Origin: Mesorhizobium tianshanense
GTDB lineage: Bacteria; Pseudomonadota; Alphaproteobacteria; Rhizobiales; Rhizobiaceae
Length of the DNA stretch: 64,000 bases
Direction: 5' to 3'
NCBI RefSeq assembly: GCF_007830515.1
Contig: NZ_VLKT01000001.1
Coordinates: 124,001 to 188,000 of the forward strand
Shown: piece by piece, positions 38,428 through 48,745 of the stretch
Layout: every line of letters begins with the position of its first letter
How positions within the stretch are numbered: the first letter of the stretch is position 1
The notes under the pieces: generated by a model
Seen by the model: only the letters and a program-made list of their open reading frames with translations
Told to the model about the DNA's origin: nothing
Databases searched by the model: none
Position numbers and translations under genes: made by a program

Positions 38428-39798
38428 ATGGCGGCATATCTTTTCGGCTTTCTGGCGCTCGCCGCCATTGTCGTATCGCTACTGGGGATCTCGCGCGCAC
38501 GCCGGGTCCGCACCAGTCAGGCGGAGAAAGTTCATTCCCGCCCGATCTATCACGGCCTGAACGCGGCTATCTGGACGGGCGTGCCCGCTTTCGTGTTCCT
38601 CATTCTCTGGTTGACGGGGCAGAACGCCATCGTCGACATGATCGTGATGGGGAGCTATCCGGGCGCCGATGCACTGAGCGGCGCGCAGCGCTCGCTGGTT
38701 CTGAGTGAGATCAGGCAGGTTGCCAACGGCAACAATTTCAGGGAACCGTCGCCCCAAATCCTGGCTGCCGTGGCGCACCTCCAGTCGCTCGAAATGCTGG
38801 CACGCTGGGCCATGGTCGCCTTGGTCGCGGCGCTGGTGACGGTCGGCGCGTTCTTCGGCCTGAAGGTCATCGAAAGCCGCTACCGCGCCCGTCACAGCGT
38901 CGAGCGGTCGATCACCATCTTCATGCTTTTCTCGTCTCTCGTCGCCATTCTGACCACGCTGGGCATCGTCGGTTCGCTGGTCTATGAGGCGGCACAGTTC
39001 TTCGCTCGGGTTCCACTCACCGAGTTTCTGTTCGGCCTCCGCTGGGAGCCGCAGATCGCGCTTCGCGCCGATCAGGTCGCCGGCCAGGGCGCATTCGGCG
39101 CAATCCCGGTGTTTTTCGGCACGTTCGTCATCTCGGCACTGGCGATGCTGGTCGCCGTACCGACAGGCATTCTGTCGGCAATCTACCTGACCGAATATTC
39201 CGGCGCGCGGTTCCGGGCGGTGGTCAAGCCGCTGCTTGAAATCCTGGCCGGTATTCCGACCGTCGTCTATGGCTTCTTCGCGGTTCTGACAGTCGCCCCC
39301 GCCGTGCGCAGCCTGGGCCTCACGATCGGGGTCGAGGCCGCGCCGAACAGCGCGCTCGCGGCCGGTGCGGTGATGGGCGTGATGCTGATACCGTTCATAT
39401 CGTCGCTCTCCGACGACGCTTTCGCGGCCGTTCCGCGTGCCATGCGCGACGGCTCCTATGCGCTCGGATCGACGAAGGGCGAGACGATCCGCAAGGTGCT
39501 GCTGCCCGCGGCGCTGCCCGGCATCGTCGGTGGCGTGCTTTTGGCGCTAAGCCGCGCCATCGGCGAGACCATGATCGTGGTCATGGCCGCCGGGCTGATC
39601 GCCAAGATGACGCTCAACCCGTTCGATGCGGTCACGACCGTCACGGTACAGATCGTCACGCTGCTGATCGGCGACAGCGAGTTCGACAATCCCAAGACCC
39701 TGGCAGCCTTCGCGCTTGGACTGATGCTGTTCATTATCACGCTCGGGCTGAACCTGATAGCGTTGCGTACGGTCCGCAAATACCGGGAGAAATACTGA
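38428..39798 (+). CDS. pstC: Phosphate ABC transporter permease PstC
   Basis: Inner-membrane subunit of the phosphate importer. The 456-residue protein is longer than E. coli PstC (319): about 140 extra N-terminal residues carry two or three hydrophobic segments and a soluble loop (SYPGADALSGAQRSLVLSEIRQV). The transporter core has six helices, with the EAA-type coupling motif in DGSYALGSTKGETIRKVLLPAALPGIVGG. Its stop overlaps the pstA start (ATGA), indicating translational coupling. Confidence 0.93.
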   Translation: MAAYLFGFLALAAIVVSLLGISRARRVRTSQAEKVHSRPIYHGLNAAIWTGVPAFVFLILWLTGQNAIVDMIVMGSYPGADALSGAQRSLVLSEIRQVANGNNFREPSPQILAAVAHLQSLEMLARWAMVALVAALVTVGAFFGLKVIESRYRARHSVERSITIFMLFSSLVAILTTLGIVGSLVYEAAQFFARVPLTEFLFGLRWEPQIALRADQVAGQGAFGAIPVFFGTFVISALAMLVAVPTGILSAIYLTEYSGARFRAVVKPLLEILAGIPTVVYGFFAVLTVAPAVRSLGLTIGVEAAPNSALAAGAVMGVMLIPFISSLSDDAFAAVPRAMRDGSYALGSTKGETIRKVLLPAALPGIVGGVLLALSRAIGETMIVVMAAGLIAKMTLNPFDAVTTVTVQIVTLLIGDSEFDNPKTLAAFALGLMLFIITLGLNLIALRTVRKYREKY

Positions 39799-41084
39799 TG
39801 ACGGCCGTCACTTTTCCTGCAGTGGTAATCAACTGGGGGTCCGACGAGATGGCGGCGCGGCGAAAGCGGCGCTACGCTGCCGACCGGCGGCTGCAGATCT
39901 ACGGGATGATCGCGATTGCATTCGCGCTAGGGTTTCTCGCGATCCTGATCGGCACGCTGACCTTCACCGGATACCGTGCCTTCACGCAGTCCGTAGTGAC
40001 GTTCGAACTCGACCTCAGCAAGGCCGAGATCGATCGGAGCGACGTCATGGGCGCGGATTGGCGCGGCATCGTCCGCGGCGCGCTGCGCGAGAAGGTTCCG
40101 GAACTGCCGCGTTCATCGGAACGCGCCTATTTCGCCATGTTCACCTCATCCGCCCAATTCCTGGTGCGCGACCAGGTCATCAGGAACCCGGCCCTGCTCG
40201 ACGGGGTCGCCCGGTTCAGCGTGCCGCTCTCCGATCCGCTCGATCAGCTCGCGAAGGGCCAGGTTGACCGCGATACTCCGGAAAGCCAGCGTCGCGTGAC
40301 CGATCGGCAGATCGAGTTCTACGAGCAGCTGTCTGCGGCGGGCGCCATCTCGAAACCGTTCAACTGGGGGCTGTTCTTTAATTCCGACAGCCGCTTTCCC
40401 GAGCTGGCGGGCCTTGCCGGTGCGATCTCGGGATCGTTCTGGGCGTTGCTAGTGTGTTTCCTGATAAGTTTTCCGATCGGCATCGCGGCGGCAATCTATC
40501 TGGAGGAATTCGCCCCGAAGAACCGGTTCACCGACCTGATCGAAATCAACATCAACAATCTCGCCGCCGTTCCGTCAGTCGTCTTCGGTCTGCTCGGTCT
40601 GGCCGTCTTCCTCGGCTGGTTCGGGCTGCCGCGCTCCGTTCCCCTAGTCGGCGGCATGGTGCTGGCGCTGATGACCTTGCCTACGATCATCATCGTTACC
40701 CGCGCCTCGCTGACCTCGGTTCCCTCCTCCATCCGGGAGGCGGCGCTTGGAATCGGAGCGTCCAAGACCGAAGCGATCTTCCATCACATCCTGCCGCTGT
40801 CGATGCCGACCATCATGACTGGCACGATCATCGGCCTGGCTCAGGCGCTCGGCGAGACCGCGCCGCTGCTGCTCATCGGCATGAATGCATTCATCACCAG
40901 CCCGCCGGCCGGCGTCCTCGAGGCGTCGACGGCGCTGCCCACCCAGATTTACATATGGGCCGACAGTCCGGAACGGGGTTTCGTCGCGCGCACTTCCGCC
41001 GCCATCCTGGTTCTGCTCGGCTTCCTTATTCTGATGAACGCAATCGCGATCTTTCTCAGGCAGCGCTTCGAGCGCCGCTGGTAA
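39798..41084 (+). CDS. pstA: Phosphate ABC transporter permease PstA
   Basis: Second membrane subunit of the phosphate importer. The 428-residue protein has an N-terminal helix, then an unusually long periplasmic insertion at about residues 60-200 (TFELDLSKAEIDRSDVMGADWRGIVRGALREKV), which is typical of alphaproteobacterial PstA, and a core with the coupling loop REAALGIGASKTEAIFHHILPLSMP. The ATG at 39798 overlaps the pstC stop; a start at about 39849 (MAARRKRRYAAD) is also possible. Confidence 0.92.
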   Translation: MTAVTFPAVVINWGSDEMAARRKRRYAADRRLQIYGMIAIAFALGFLAILIGTLTFTGYRAFTQSVVTFELDLSKAEIDRSDVMGADWRGIVRGALREKVPELPRSSERAYFAMFTSSAQFLVRDQVIRNPALLDGVARFSVPLSDPLDQLAKGQVDRDTPESQRRVTDRQIEFYEQLSAAGAISKPFNWGLFFNSDSRFPELAGLAGAISGSFWALLVCFLISFPIGIAAAIYLEEFAPKNRFTDLIEININNLAAVPSVVFGLLGLAVFLGWFGLPRSVPLVGGMVLALMTLPTIIIVTRASLTSVPSSIREAALGIGASKTEAIFHHILPLSMPTIMTGTIIGLAQALGETAPLLLIGMNAFITSPPAGVLEASTALPTQIYIWADSPERGFVARTSAAILVLLGFLILMNAIAIFLRQRFERRW

Positions 41085-41098
41085 TGGAGTAAAGGGAC

Positions 41099-41914
41099 AT
41101 GAACGTGCTGACCGAAGTGGCTGTCGAAAAGAAGCTGAATCCGATGACGAAAGAGTCCAACATCAAGATGCGCGGCAAGGACGTGACCGTGCACTATGGC
41201 GAGAAGCAGGCGCTTTTCGCCGTCAATCTCGATATTCCCGAACGTCAGGTCACGGCGCTGATCGGGCCGTCAGGTTGCGGCAAGTCGACTTTTCTGCGCT
41301 GCCTCAACCGGATGAACGATACGATCGACAGCGCTCGCGTCGGCGGAAACATCACGCTGGACGGCGAAGACATCTATGATCCCAAGATCGACGTGGTCGA
41401 ATTGCGCGCCCGGGTAGGCATGGTATTCCAGAAGCCGAACCCGTTCCCGAAGTCGATCTACGAAAATGTTGCCTACGGTCCGCGTATCCACGGACTGACG
41501 CGCAACAAGGCCGAGCTCGACGAGGTCGTCGAATCCAGCCTCAAGAAAGCAGCGCTCTGGAGCGAGGTGAAGGACCGCCTGCAGGAGTCCGGCACCGGCC
41601 TTTCGGGTGGGCAACAGCAGCGGCTGTGCATCGCACGCGCCATCGCGGTCTCTCCGGAAGTGATCCTGATGGACGAGCCGTGTTCCGCCCTCGATCCGAT
41701 CGCCACCGCCAAGGTGGAGGAACTGATCGACGAGCTGCGGGCAAACTATACTATCATCATCGTCACTCATTCGATGCAGCAGGCAGCGCGTGTGTCGCAG
41801 CGCACCGCCATGTTCCACCTCGGCTATCTGGTCGAGGAGGGCGCGACTGACAAGATGTTCACCAACCCTGACGACAAACGCACCCAGGACTACATCACCG
41901 GCCGGTTCGGTTGA
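41099..41914 (+). CDS. pstB: Phosphate ABC transporter ATP-binding protein PstB
   Basis: The ATPase that powers phosphate uptake. In 271 residues it has Walker [10 protein letters not shown] (near residues 56-64), Q-loop [21 protein letters not shown], signature [16 protein letters not shown], Walker [14 protein letters not shown] and the H-loop histidine in [15 protein letters not shown]. Cytoplasmic face of the membrane. A GGGACA stretch precedes the ATG. phoU follows after 38 bp. Confidence 0.97.
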   Translation: MNVLTEVAVEKKLNPMTKESNIKMRGKDVTVHYGEKQALFAVNLDIPERQVTALIGPSGCGKSTFLRCLNRMNDTIDSARVGGNITLDGEDIYDPKIDVVELRARVGMVFQKPNPFPKSIYENVAYGPRIHGLTRNKAELDEVVESSLKKAALWSEVKDRLQESGTGLSGGQQQRLCIARAIAVSPEVILMDEPCSALDPIATAKVEELIDELRANYTIIIVTHSMQQAARVSQRTAMFHLGYLVEEGATDKMFTNPDDKRTQDYITGRFG

Positions 41915-41952
41915 GCGGTCCGGCGGCGAATTTCGAACACGAGGACAGTATC

Positions 41953-42660
41953 ATGGGTGAACACACCGTCGCATCTTTCGACGAGGAATTGGAGCACATC
42001 GACCGGCTGCTCCGCGACATGGACGAGCTCGCCGCCGCGATGGTCGCGGCGGCGATTCGCGCGTTGCTTGCGTCAGACAATGCGATGGCGCAGCGCGTCG
42101 TCTCCGACGACACGATCATGGATGCGCGGCAGCGCGAACTCGACGATAGTGCGATCACGCTGATCGCCAAGCGGCAGCCGATGGCGCAGGATCTGCGCGC
42201 CGTGGTCGGCGCAATCCGCATGGCGGGCGATCTCGAGCGCATCGGCGACCTGGCCAAGAACATAGCCAAGCGGGTCAGCGCCGTTGGGCAGAGCGCCACG
42301 CCACGCAATCTCTCGCACGGTATCGACGCCATGGCGGATCTCGTTCTCGAGCAGCTCCGCGGCGTGGTCGAGCACTATGTCTCGCGCAACGCCGACGCGT
42401 TGAAAGAACTGCGCGCCGCCGACGAGAGGATCGACGTGAAATACACGGCGGTTTTTCGCGAGCTCCTGACCTACATGATGGAGGATCCGCGCAACATAAC
42501 CGCCTGCACGCATCTTCTGTTCTGCGCCAAGAATCTCGAGCGTATCGGCGATCATGTCACTAACATTGCCGAAAACTCCTATTATGTCGTGACCGGGAAG
42601 CAATTGCCGGCGGACCGCCCGAAGCTCGACGAAACGACGATGTCGGCGCCGGCGACATGA
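41953..42660 (+). CDS. phoU: Phosphate signalling protein PhoU
   Basis: Cytoplasmic negative regulator that links PstSCAB to the PhoR/PhoB pathway. The 235-residue protein consists of two three-helix bundles carrying the paired metal motifs DLERIGDLAKNIAKR and NLERIGDHVTNIAENSYYV. GAGGA lies before the ATG at 41953; a longer frame from 41911 overlaps the pstB stop. It is followed after 16 bp by phoB. Confidence 0.95.
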   Translation: MGEHTVASFDEELEHIDRLLRDMDELAAAMVAAAIRALLASDNAMAQRVVSDDTIMDARQRELDDSAITLIAKRQPMAQDLRAVVGAIRMAGDLERIGDLAKNIAKRVSAVGQSATPRNLSHGIDAMADLVLEQLRGVVEHYVSRNADALKELRAADERIDVKYTAVFRELLTYMMEDPRNITACTHLLFCAKNLERIGDHVTNIAENSYYVVTGKQLPADRPKLDETTMSAPAT

Positions 42661-42676
42661 CAGGGGTAACCGGCCG

Positions 42677-43366
42677 ATGATCGCGCCGCGCATCATGGTG
42701 GTGGAGGATGAAGAGCCTCTGGGCGTCCTCCTCCGCTACAATCTGGAATCCGAAGGCTACCAGGTCGAGGTGGTGACACGCGGCGACGAGGCCGAGATCC
42801 GGCTGCAGGAGAACGTGCCCGATCTTCTGGTGCTGGACTGGATGGTGCCGGCGATTTCCGGCATCGAGCTTTGCCGGCGTCTTCGGGTGCGTCCGGAAAC
42901 CGAGCGGCTGCCGATCATCATGCTGACCGCCCGCGGTGAGGAGAGCGACCGGGTGCGCGGCCTTTCCACCGGGGCCGACGACTATCTGGTCAAGCCGTTC
43001 TCGACACCGGAATTCATGGCCAGGGTCAAGGCGCTGCTGCGCCGCGCCAAGCCGGAAGTGCTGTCCAGCGTTCTCAAGGTCGGCGACATCGTGCTCGATC
43101 GCGAATCGCACCGGGTCTATCGTAAGAAGAGCGAGATCCGGCTCGGGCCGACCGAGTTCCGGCTGCTCGAATTCATGATGCGGCACCCGGGGCGGGTGTT
43201 CTCGCGAAGCCAGTTGCTCGACAATGTCTGGGGCGAGACGATCTACATCGACGAACGCACGGTGGACGTCCATGTCGGCCGGCTGCGCAAGGCGGTCAAC
43301 AATGGTCGCATGCCTGATGTCATCCGCACCATCCGCGGTGCGGGCTATGCGATCAGGGAAGACTAG
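42677..43366 (+). CDS. phoB: Phosphate regulon response regulator PhoB
   Basis: DNA-binding activator of phosphate-starvation genes. The 229-residue OmpR-type protein has a receiver domain with acidic pocket VVEDEEP, phospho-acceptor Asp54 (LLVLDWMVPAISG), Thr and Lys switch residues (MLTARGEE, VKPFSTPEF), and a winged-helix effector from about residue 130 (LGPTEFRLLEFMMRHPGRVFSRSQLLDNVWG; VDVHVGRLRKAV). No phoR is seen next to it; the cognate kinase must be elsewhere. It should bind the Pho box at 37218. Confidence 0.96.
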   Translation: MIAPRIMVVEDEEPLGVLLRYNLESEGYQVEVVTRGDEAEIRLQENVPDLLVLDWMVPAISGIELCRRLRVRPETERLPIIMLTARGEESDRVRGLSTGADDYLVKPFSTPEFMARVKALLRRAKPEVLSSVLKVGDIVLDRESHRVYRKKSEIRLGPTEFRLLEFMMRHPGRVFSRSQLLDNVWGETIYIDERTVDVHVGRLRKAVNNGRMPDVIRTIRGAGYAIRED

Positions 43367-43450
43367 CTCCACGGCGCGGAAGTTCTGACAGTCGGATGTG
43401 CTTGCGTTGGCGGATCGCATGTCTTGGCGACTAGCGAAAACGCCCATTGC

Positions 43451-43634
43451 TTCGTCATCCTGGGCGGAGCAAGGAGCGAAGCGACGCGGCGCAGACCCCA
43501 GGTCCATGCCGCGACTTCAGAGCGCTGCTGCGATGCAGAATTCCGCTCCGCTGCACTCTTCGGCTAAGGTCACGGCGTGGATCCTAGGGTCTCCGCGACG
43601 GAGCTTCGCTCCTGCTTCGCCCAGGGATGACGAA
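43451..43634. repeat. Mesorhizobium-type intergenic repeat, long copy
   Basis: Starts TTCGTCATCCTGGGCGGAGC and ends GCCCAGGGATGACGAAG, so its ends are inverted (CTTCGTCATCCTGGGC). Inside are AAGGAGCGAAGCGACGCGGC and its near-complement GACGGAGCTTCGCTCCTGC. It shares termini with the short copy at 12825-12885. It lies between the convergent phoB and ROK regulator genes and may also act as a terminator structure. Confidence 0.7.
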
Positions 43635-43660
43635 GTTGGACCGCGCTCTCCGGGTCAAAC

Positions 43661-44908
43661 TCAAGCTACGTTCTTCCCCGCTGAGCCCCCTCTCGCCTGC
43701 ACGCCCGGCGCGAAAATCTCCTGGTCGACGAAGCTCAGCGCCCGCATGGCGCAGCCTTCGCGGATCAGCGGCAGCTCGTTCGGCTCGGTGTCGAAGGAAA
43801 TCGAACCCGAATGCTGGCCGCCGGCAGTTTGGGCGATGGCTTCGCGCAGGGCCGGCTCGATCAGGTCGAAGGCGGCGGCGCTGGCGCCGACCATGGCGAC
43901 CGGCGCCGGATCGATCAGCGCGAACAGGCTGCCGAGCCCGAAGCCGAGCGCTTCGCCGGCCTTGCGGTAGGCTTCGCGCTCCGGTCCGTCCGTCTCGCGC
44001 GCCCGGGTGGCGAGCGCCCGCATGTCGGCGTCGCTGACATCGGCGACCGGCTCGGCGTTCTCGCTCAACTGTCTTGCGTTGCGCCAGATCGCGTAGTTGC
44101 CGGCATAGGCCTCGACGCAGCCGCGCCGCCCGCAACGGCAGAGCGCACCGCCCGGGCGATGGATCATGTGGCCGAATTCGCCGCCCGAGGAATGGGTGCC
44201 GGTGAACAGTTCGCCTTTCAGCACCAGCCCCATACCGATGCCGTGCGAGAGCAGGATGGCGATGAAATCGTCGCGGTAACGATCCGGGTCGCGCCAGCGC
44301 AGCGCCACGGCCATCATGTTGCAGTCGTTCTCCATGGTGGCCGGGATGCCGAACTCGTCTTCCAGAATGTCGGCGAAAGCGATGTTCGTCTGCGGCGTGA
44401 TCGGCGACCACAGCATGGCGCGCGCACTGGAATCGGTGATGCCCTGGATCGCCAGCGCGATGCGGGCAACGCTTTGGACATCGAGGTCGGGATCCTCGAG
44501 CTGGCGCCGGACGATGGCGACGCATTCGCCGATCAGCTCGTCACGCGACATGGTCAGCGTGTCCAGCCGGCGCTGTTCCTCGGCGACCACTTGTCCGGCA
44601 TAGTCGATGACGGCGACCGAAAGGAAATTCAGCGACAGCACGACGGCCAACACCGCAGCCGCTTCCGGATTGAGGCTGAGGCCGACCTGCGGCCGGCCGC
44701 GTTTCAGCGAAACGCTCTCGCTTGCCCTGCTCTCGGCCAGGATGCCCTCCTGGATCAGGTCTGAAGAGATCGCCGATATGGTCGAATGGCTGAGGCCGGT
44801 GGTCGCCGCGATCTCGGTCCGCGACGGATGGCCGGCCCGGCGCACGGCCGAAATCACCATCGCCCGGTTGCGCCGGCGCAAATCGTCGTGGCGGATTCCG
44901 ACCGACAT
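43661..44908 (-). CDS. ROK-family transcriptional repressor (XylR-like)
   Basis: A 415-residue sugar-responsive repressor. The N-terminal winged helix spans about residues 8-60 (VISAVRRAGHPSRTEIAATTGLSHSTISAISSDLIQEGIL). The ROK domain follows, with the zinc motif LCRCGRRGCVEAYAG (Cys257, 259 and 264) and the HSSGGEFGHM glycine-rich turn that binds the sugar. It is divergent from xylFHG, and two copies of one operator lie between them, so it most likely represses the transporter and itself until a sugar such as xylose binds. The effector is inferred from the operon. Confidence 0.9.
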   Translation of the reverse strand: MSVGIRHDDLRRRNRAMVISAVRRAGHPSRTEIAATTGLSHSTISAISSDLIQEGILAESRASESVSLKRGRPQVGLSLNPEAAAVLAVVLSLNFLSVAVIDYAGQVVAEEQRRLDTLTMSRDELIGECVAIVRRQLEDPDLDVQSVARIALAIQGITDSSARAMLWSPITPQTNIAFADILEDEFGIPATMENDCNMMAVALRWRDPDRYRDDFIAILLSHGIGMGLVLKGELFTGTHSSGGEFGHMIHRPGGALCRCGRRGCVEAYAGNYAIWRNARQLSENAEPVADVSDADMRALATRARETDGPEREAYRKAGEALGFGLGSLFALIDPAPVAMVGASAAAFDLIEPALREAIAQTAGGQHSGSISFDTEPNELPLIREGCAMRALSFVDQEIFAPGVQARGGSAGKNVA

Positions 44909-45005
44909 GTCTTGCTTTCTCCCGGTCGTCCTCGCGGCCTCTCGTGACGTCGAAGGCCGTCGGCGACACCAAGCAAATATTGGCAGAAGCCGACAGCCCT
45001 GTCAT

Positions 45006-45030
45006 TATTTATTCCGAGACGCGAAAAAAC
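45006..45030. promoter_or_regulatory. Operator of the ROK repressor, copy near its own gene
   Basis: TTTATTCCGAG-A-CGCGAAAAAAC is an imperfect version (17 of 22 arm positions) of the perfect palindrome at 45092. It lies about 100 bp before the repressor start codon and suits autoregulation. Confidence 0.55.
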
Positions 45031-45065
45031 GCCGGGCAGGATATCAAAATCCATCAGAATTGATG

Positions 45066-45116
45066 TTGACAGCGCTTCGGCGTTGGATCAGTATTTTTTC
45101 GAGGCTCGAAAAAATA
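45066..45116 (+). promoter_or_regulatory. xylF: xylF promoter with perfect palindromic operator
   Basis: A -35 box TTGACA sits at 45066-45071 with a -10-like region around 45089-45096. Overlapping it at 45092-45116 is the palindrome TATTTTTTCGAG-G-CTCGAAAAAATA, the AT-rich TTCGA-type dyad typical of ROK/XylR repressors. Repressor bound there would block the polymerase directly. It ends 64 bp before the xylF start. Confidence 0.75.
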
Positions 45117-45180
45117 AAGCCTTTTGTGCCGGCCTTCGGGCCAGTTTGGTCGCGCCGTACGTGGTGCAGGGAGGAATATC

Positions 45181-46221
45181 ATGAAGAGATTCGCAGCCGC
45201 CATCCTGGCGGGGGTCGCTATGTCGCTGGCGCTCGCGTCGGTCGCACAGGCGAAGGACAAGGTCATTGGCGTTTCGTGGTCGAACTTCCAGGAAGAGCGT
45301 TGGAAAACCGACGAAGCCGCCATGAAGGCGGCGATCGAGGCCGCCGGCGACAAGTATATTTCCGCCGATGCGCAATCCAATCCCGGCAAGCAGTTGACCG
45401 ATGTCGAGAGCCTGATCTCGCAGGGCGCCAACGCGCTGATCATCCTTGCGCAGGATGCTTCGGCCATTGGGCCTGCGGTGCAGAAGGCGCTGGACGAAGG
45501 CATTCCGGTCGTCGGCTATGACCGGCTGATCGAGAACAAGGACGTGTTCTATCTGACCTTCGACAACCAGGAAGTCGGCCGCATGCAGGCCCGCGAAGTG
45601 TTCAAGGTGGCGCCGGAAGGCAATTACGTCTTCATCAAGGGCTCGGGCGCCGATCCGAATGCCGATTTCCTGTTCGCCGGCTCCATGGAAGTGCTCAAGG
45701 AAGCCATCGACAGCGGCAAGATCAAGAATGTCGGCGAGGCCTATACGGACGGCTGGCTTCCCGCCAACGCCCAGAAGAACATGGAACAGTTCCTGACCGC
45801 CAACGACAACAAGGTCGATGCGGTGGTGGCCGCCAATGACGGCACGGCCGGCGGCGTCGTCGCGGCGCTGACGGCGCAAGGCCTGGCCGGATCCGTCCCG
45901 GTGTCGGGCCAGGACGGCGATCATGCCGCGCTGAACCGCATCGCGCTCGGCACACAGACCGTATCGGTGTGGAAGGACGCGCGCGAACTCGGCAAGAACG
46001 CTGCCGAGATCGCCTCGCAACTTGCCGACGGCAAACAGATGACCGACATTGCGGGCGCAAAGGACTTCACCACGCCGGGCGGCAATGCCGTCAAGTCGCT
46101 GTTCCTGACGCCGATTGCCATCACCAAGGACAATCTCAACGTCGTCATCGACGCCGGCTGGATCACGAAGGACGCGGTCTGCGCGGGTGTCGCCGCCGGC
46201 AGCGTGGCGGCTTGCAACTGA
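45181..46221 (+). CDS. xylF: Sugar ABC transporter, periplasmic binding protein (xylose-type)
   Basis: A 346-residue solute-binding protein of the ribose/xylose (PBP I) class. The signal peptide is [24 protein letters not shown]. The ligand lobes carry [53 protein letters not shown] and [12 protein letters not shown], the pattern of XylF. GGGAGG lies before the ATG. A hairpin follows it inside the operon, as expected for an abundant binding protein. Xylose is the best guess; another pentose is possible. Confidence 0.88.
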   Translation: MKRFAAAILAGVAMSLALASVAQAKDKVIGVSWSNFQEERWKTDEAAMKAAIEAAGDKYISADAQSNPGKQLTDVESLISQGANALIILAQDASAIGPAVQKALDEGIPVVGYDRLIENKDVFYLTFDNQEVGRMQAREVFKVAPEGNYVFIKGSGADPNADFLFAGSMEVLKEAIDSGKIKNVGEAYTDGWLPANAQKNMEQFLTANDNKVDAVVAANDGTAGGVVAALTAQGLAGSVPVSGQDGDHAALNRIALGTQTVSVWKDARELGKNAAEIASQLADGKQMTDIAGAKDFTTPGGNAVKSLFLTPIAITKDNLNVVIDAGWITKDAVCAGVAAGSVAACN

Positions 46222-46245
46222 TCTCGACCACTTCGCAAGGAAACG

Positions 46246-46275
46246 AACGCCGCGGCTGTGAGGTCGCGGCGTTTT
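46246..46275 (+). terminator. Intra-operon hairpin after xylF
   Basis: AACGCCGCG and CGCGGCGTT form a perfect 9-bp stem with a 10-base loop, followed by TT. The tail is weak, so partial termination or RNA stabilisation is more likely than a full stop. Just after it, CTTCCGCTTCAAATG is tandemly repeated. Confidence 0.55.
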
Positions 46276-46380
46276 CAAAGGCTTTCCGCTTCAAATGGCT
46301 TCCGCTTCAAATGATTGGGGAAAGCCGATAGCATCGTGTTCCGGCATCCGCGCCAGACGGCAACCCGGTGGGAGGACTTC

Positions 46381-47712
46381 ATGACCGACACGGCATCCAA
46401 CCCACCGGCCGCCAGAACGGCCGAAGACCGGGCGCGTGAATCCGAACTCAGCACCGTCGGACGGTTCCTCAAGGCAACCGAGCTCGATATACGCATGCTC
46501 GGCATGGTCGGCGCGCTGCTGGTCATCTGGTTTGGAATCCACATCCTGTCGGGCGGACTTTTCCTCACGCCGCGCAATCTCTGGAACCTGTCGGTGCAGA
46601 CCTCCTCGGTCGCGATCATGGCGACCGGCATGGTGCTGGTCATCGTGATGCGCAACATCGATCTTTCAGTCGGCTCCGTCGAAGGCGTGATCGGCATGGT
46701 GATGGGCGTGGCGCAGGCCGAATTCCTCATCCGCGTCATGGGATTCCAGCTTGGAAGTCCCTGGATATGGATCATCGCGCTGGCTGCCGGTGTGGCGCTC
46801 GGCCTCATGATCGGCGCGCTCCAGGGCTTCATCATCGCCTATCTAGAGGTTCCGGCCTTCATCGTGACGCTGGGTGGGCTGCTGATCTGGCGTGGCATGG
46901 CGTGGCTGATGACGAGCGGGCGCACCGTCGCGCCGCTGGACGCCACCTTCCAGCTCATGGGTGGCGGGCCGCGTGGCTCGATCGGGGCAACCGCGAGCTG
47001 GATCGTCGGCGCTCTCGCCTGTGTGGCCGTCGCCTTCATGCTGCTCAACGGCCGGTCGCAGCGCAAACGGTTCAAATTTCCACTGCGCCCCGTCTGGGCG
47101 GAAATCTTTCTCGGCGTGGTTGCTTGCGCCGCCATCCTTGGCGCCGTCCGGATCGCCAACTCCTATCCCTGGCCGGTCGGCATCGTGCGCCGCTACGCCC
47201 AGCAGAACGGCATCACCATCCCCGAAGGCGGCCTGTTCATTGCCCATGGGATCGCCATACCGGTGCTGATGGCGGTCACTGTGGGCATCGTCATGACCTT
47301 CATCACCAGGCGTACCCGTTTTGGCCGCTACGTCTTTGCCATCGGCGGCAACCCGGAAGCGGCGGAACTCGCCGGCATCAACACGCGCTGGGTGACCATG
47401 AAGGTGTTCATGATCATGGGCGTGCTGGCCGCAATCAGCGCGGCGATTGCGTCGGCCCGCCTCAATGCGTCGACCAATGCGCTGGGTACGTTGGACGAGT
47501 TGCTGGTCATCGCCGCAGCCGTTATCGGCGGCACGTCGCTTGCCGGCGGCTCCGGCACGGTGCTCGGCGCCATGCTGGGCGCACTCCTGATGCAATCGTT
47601 GCAATCCGGCATGGTGTTGCTCGGCATCGATTCACCGCTTCAGAGCGTCGTCGTCGGCGCCGTACTGGTGGTCGCCGTCTGGCTCGACACCGTCTACCGC
47701 AAGCGGGTCTGA
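46381..47712 (+). CDS. xylH: Sugar ABC transporter permease (xylose-type)
   Basis: A 443-residue inner-membrane permease of the RbsC/XylH family. About 10 hydrophobic segments are visible, with VMRNIDLSVGSVEGVIGMVMG and the coupling region GGNPEAAELAGINTRWVTMKVFMIMG. A cytoplasmic insert at about residues 215-250 (LNGRSQRKRFKFPLRPVWAE) is typical of XylH. GGGAGG lies 8 bp before the ATG at 46381, with the in-frame ATG at 46315 discarded. A dispersed repeat begins at its stop codon. Confidence 0.9.
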   Translation: MTDTASNPPAARTAEDRARESELSTVGRFLKATELDIRMLGMVGALLVIWFGIHILSGGLFLTPRNLWNLSVQTSSVAIMATGMVLVIVMRNIDLSVGSVEGVIGMVMGVAQAEFLIRVMGFQLGSPWIWIIALAAGVALGLMIGALQGFIIAYLEVPAFIVTLGGLLIWRGMAWLMTSGRTVAPLDATFQLMGGGPRGSIGATASWIVGALACVAVAFMLLNGRSQRKRFKFPLRPVWAEIFLGVVACAAILGAVRIANSYPWPVGIVRRYAQQNGITIPEGGLFIAHGIAIPVLMAVTVGIVMTFITRRTRFGRYVFAIGGNPEAAELAGINTRWVTMKVFMIMGVLAAISAAIASARLNASTNALGTLDELLVIAAAVIGGTSLAGGSGTVLGAMLGALLMQSLQSGMVLLGIDSPLQSVVVGAVLVVAVWLDTVYRKRV

Positions 47713-47791
47713 GCATGATTCCGAACCGAAGGTCCGCGTCAGCGAAAAGTGGATACCGGTATACGGGCAGGCTCATGCTCAAGCAAAAACC
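47711..47791. repeat. Dispersed repeat with inverted ends inside the xyl operon
   Basis: The 8-bp ends GAGCATGA and TCATGCTC are inverted. The core ATTCCGAACCGAAGGTCCGC and GCGAAAAGTGG recurs in inverse orientation at 57268-57345. It fills the xylH-xylG gap and overlaps the xylH stop, so it is transcribed with the operon. Confidence 0.65.
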
Positions 47792-47807
47792 TTAGGGAGG
47801 AACGATC

Positions 47808-48602
<795 letters not shown>

Positions 48603-48745
48603 AGCTTCAAGTAAGCCGGCTAAATACCAGCTGTGTGGCCGGGCCACGTGATATGCCAGCCATCACGATGGTTTGGCCGCGCCATTGTGTTGGCGCGGGG
48701 ACTTGCCCATAAAGGTCGAAAACCATTCACGGGCCGCGGCAGCAA

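Noticed and set aside
43584..44764. Long frames overlapping the ROK regulator on both strands
   Set aside because: The ROK protein with its zinc motif and HTH explains the region; the others are shadows.
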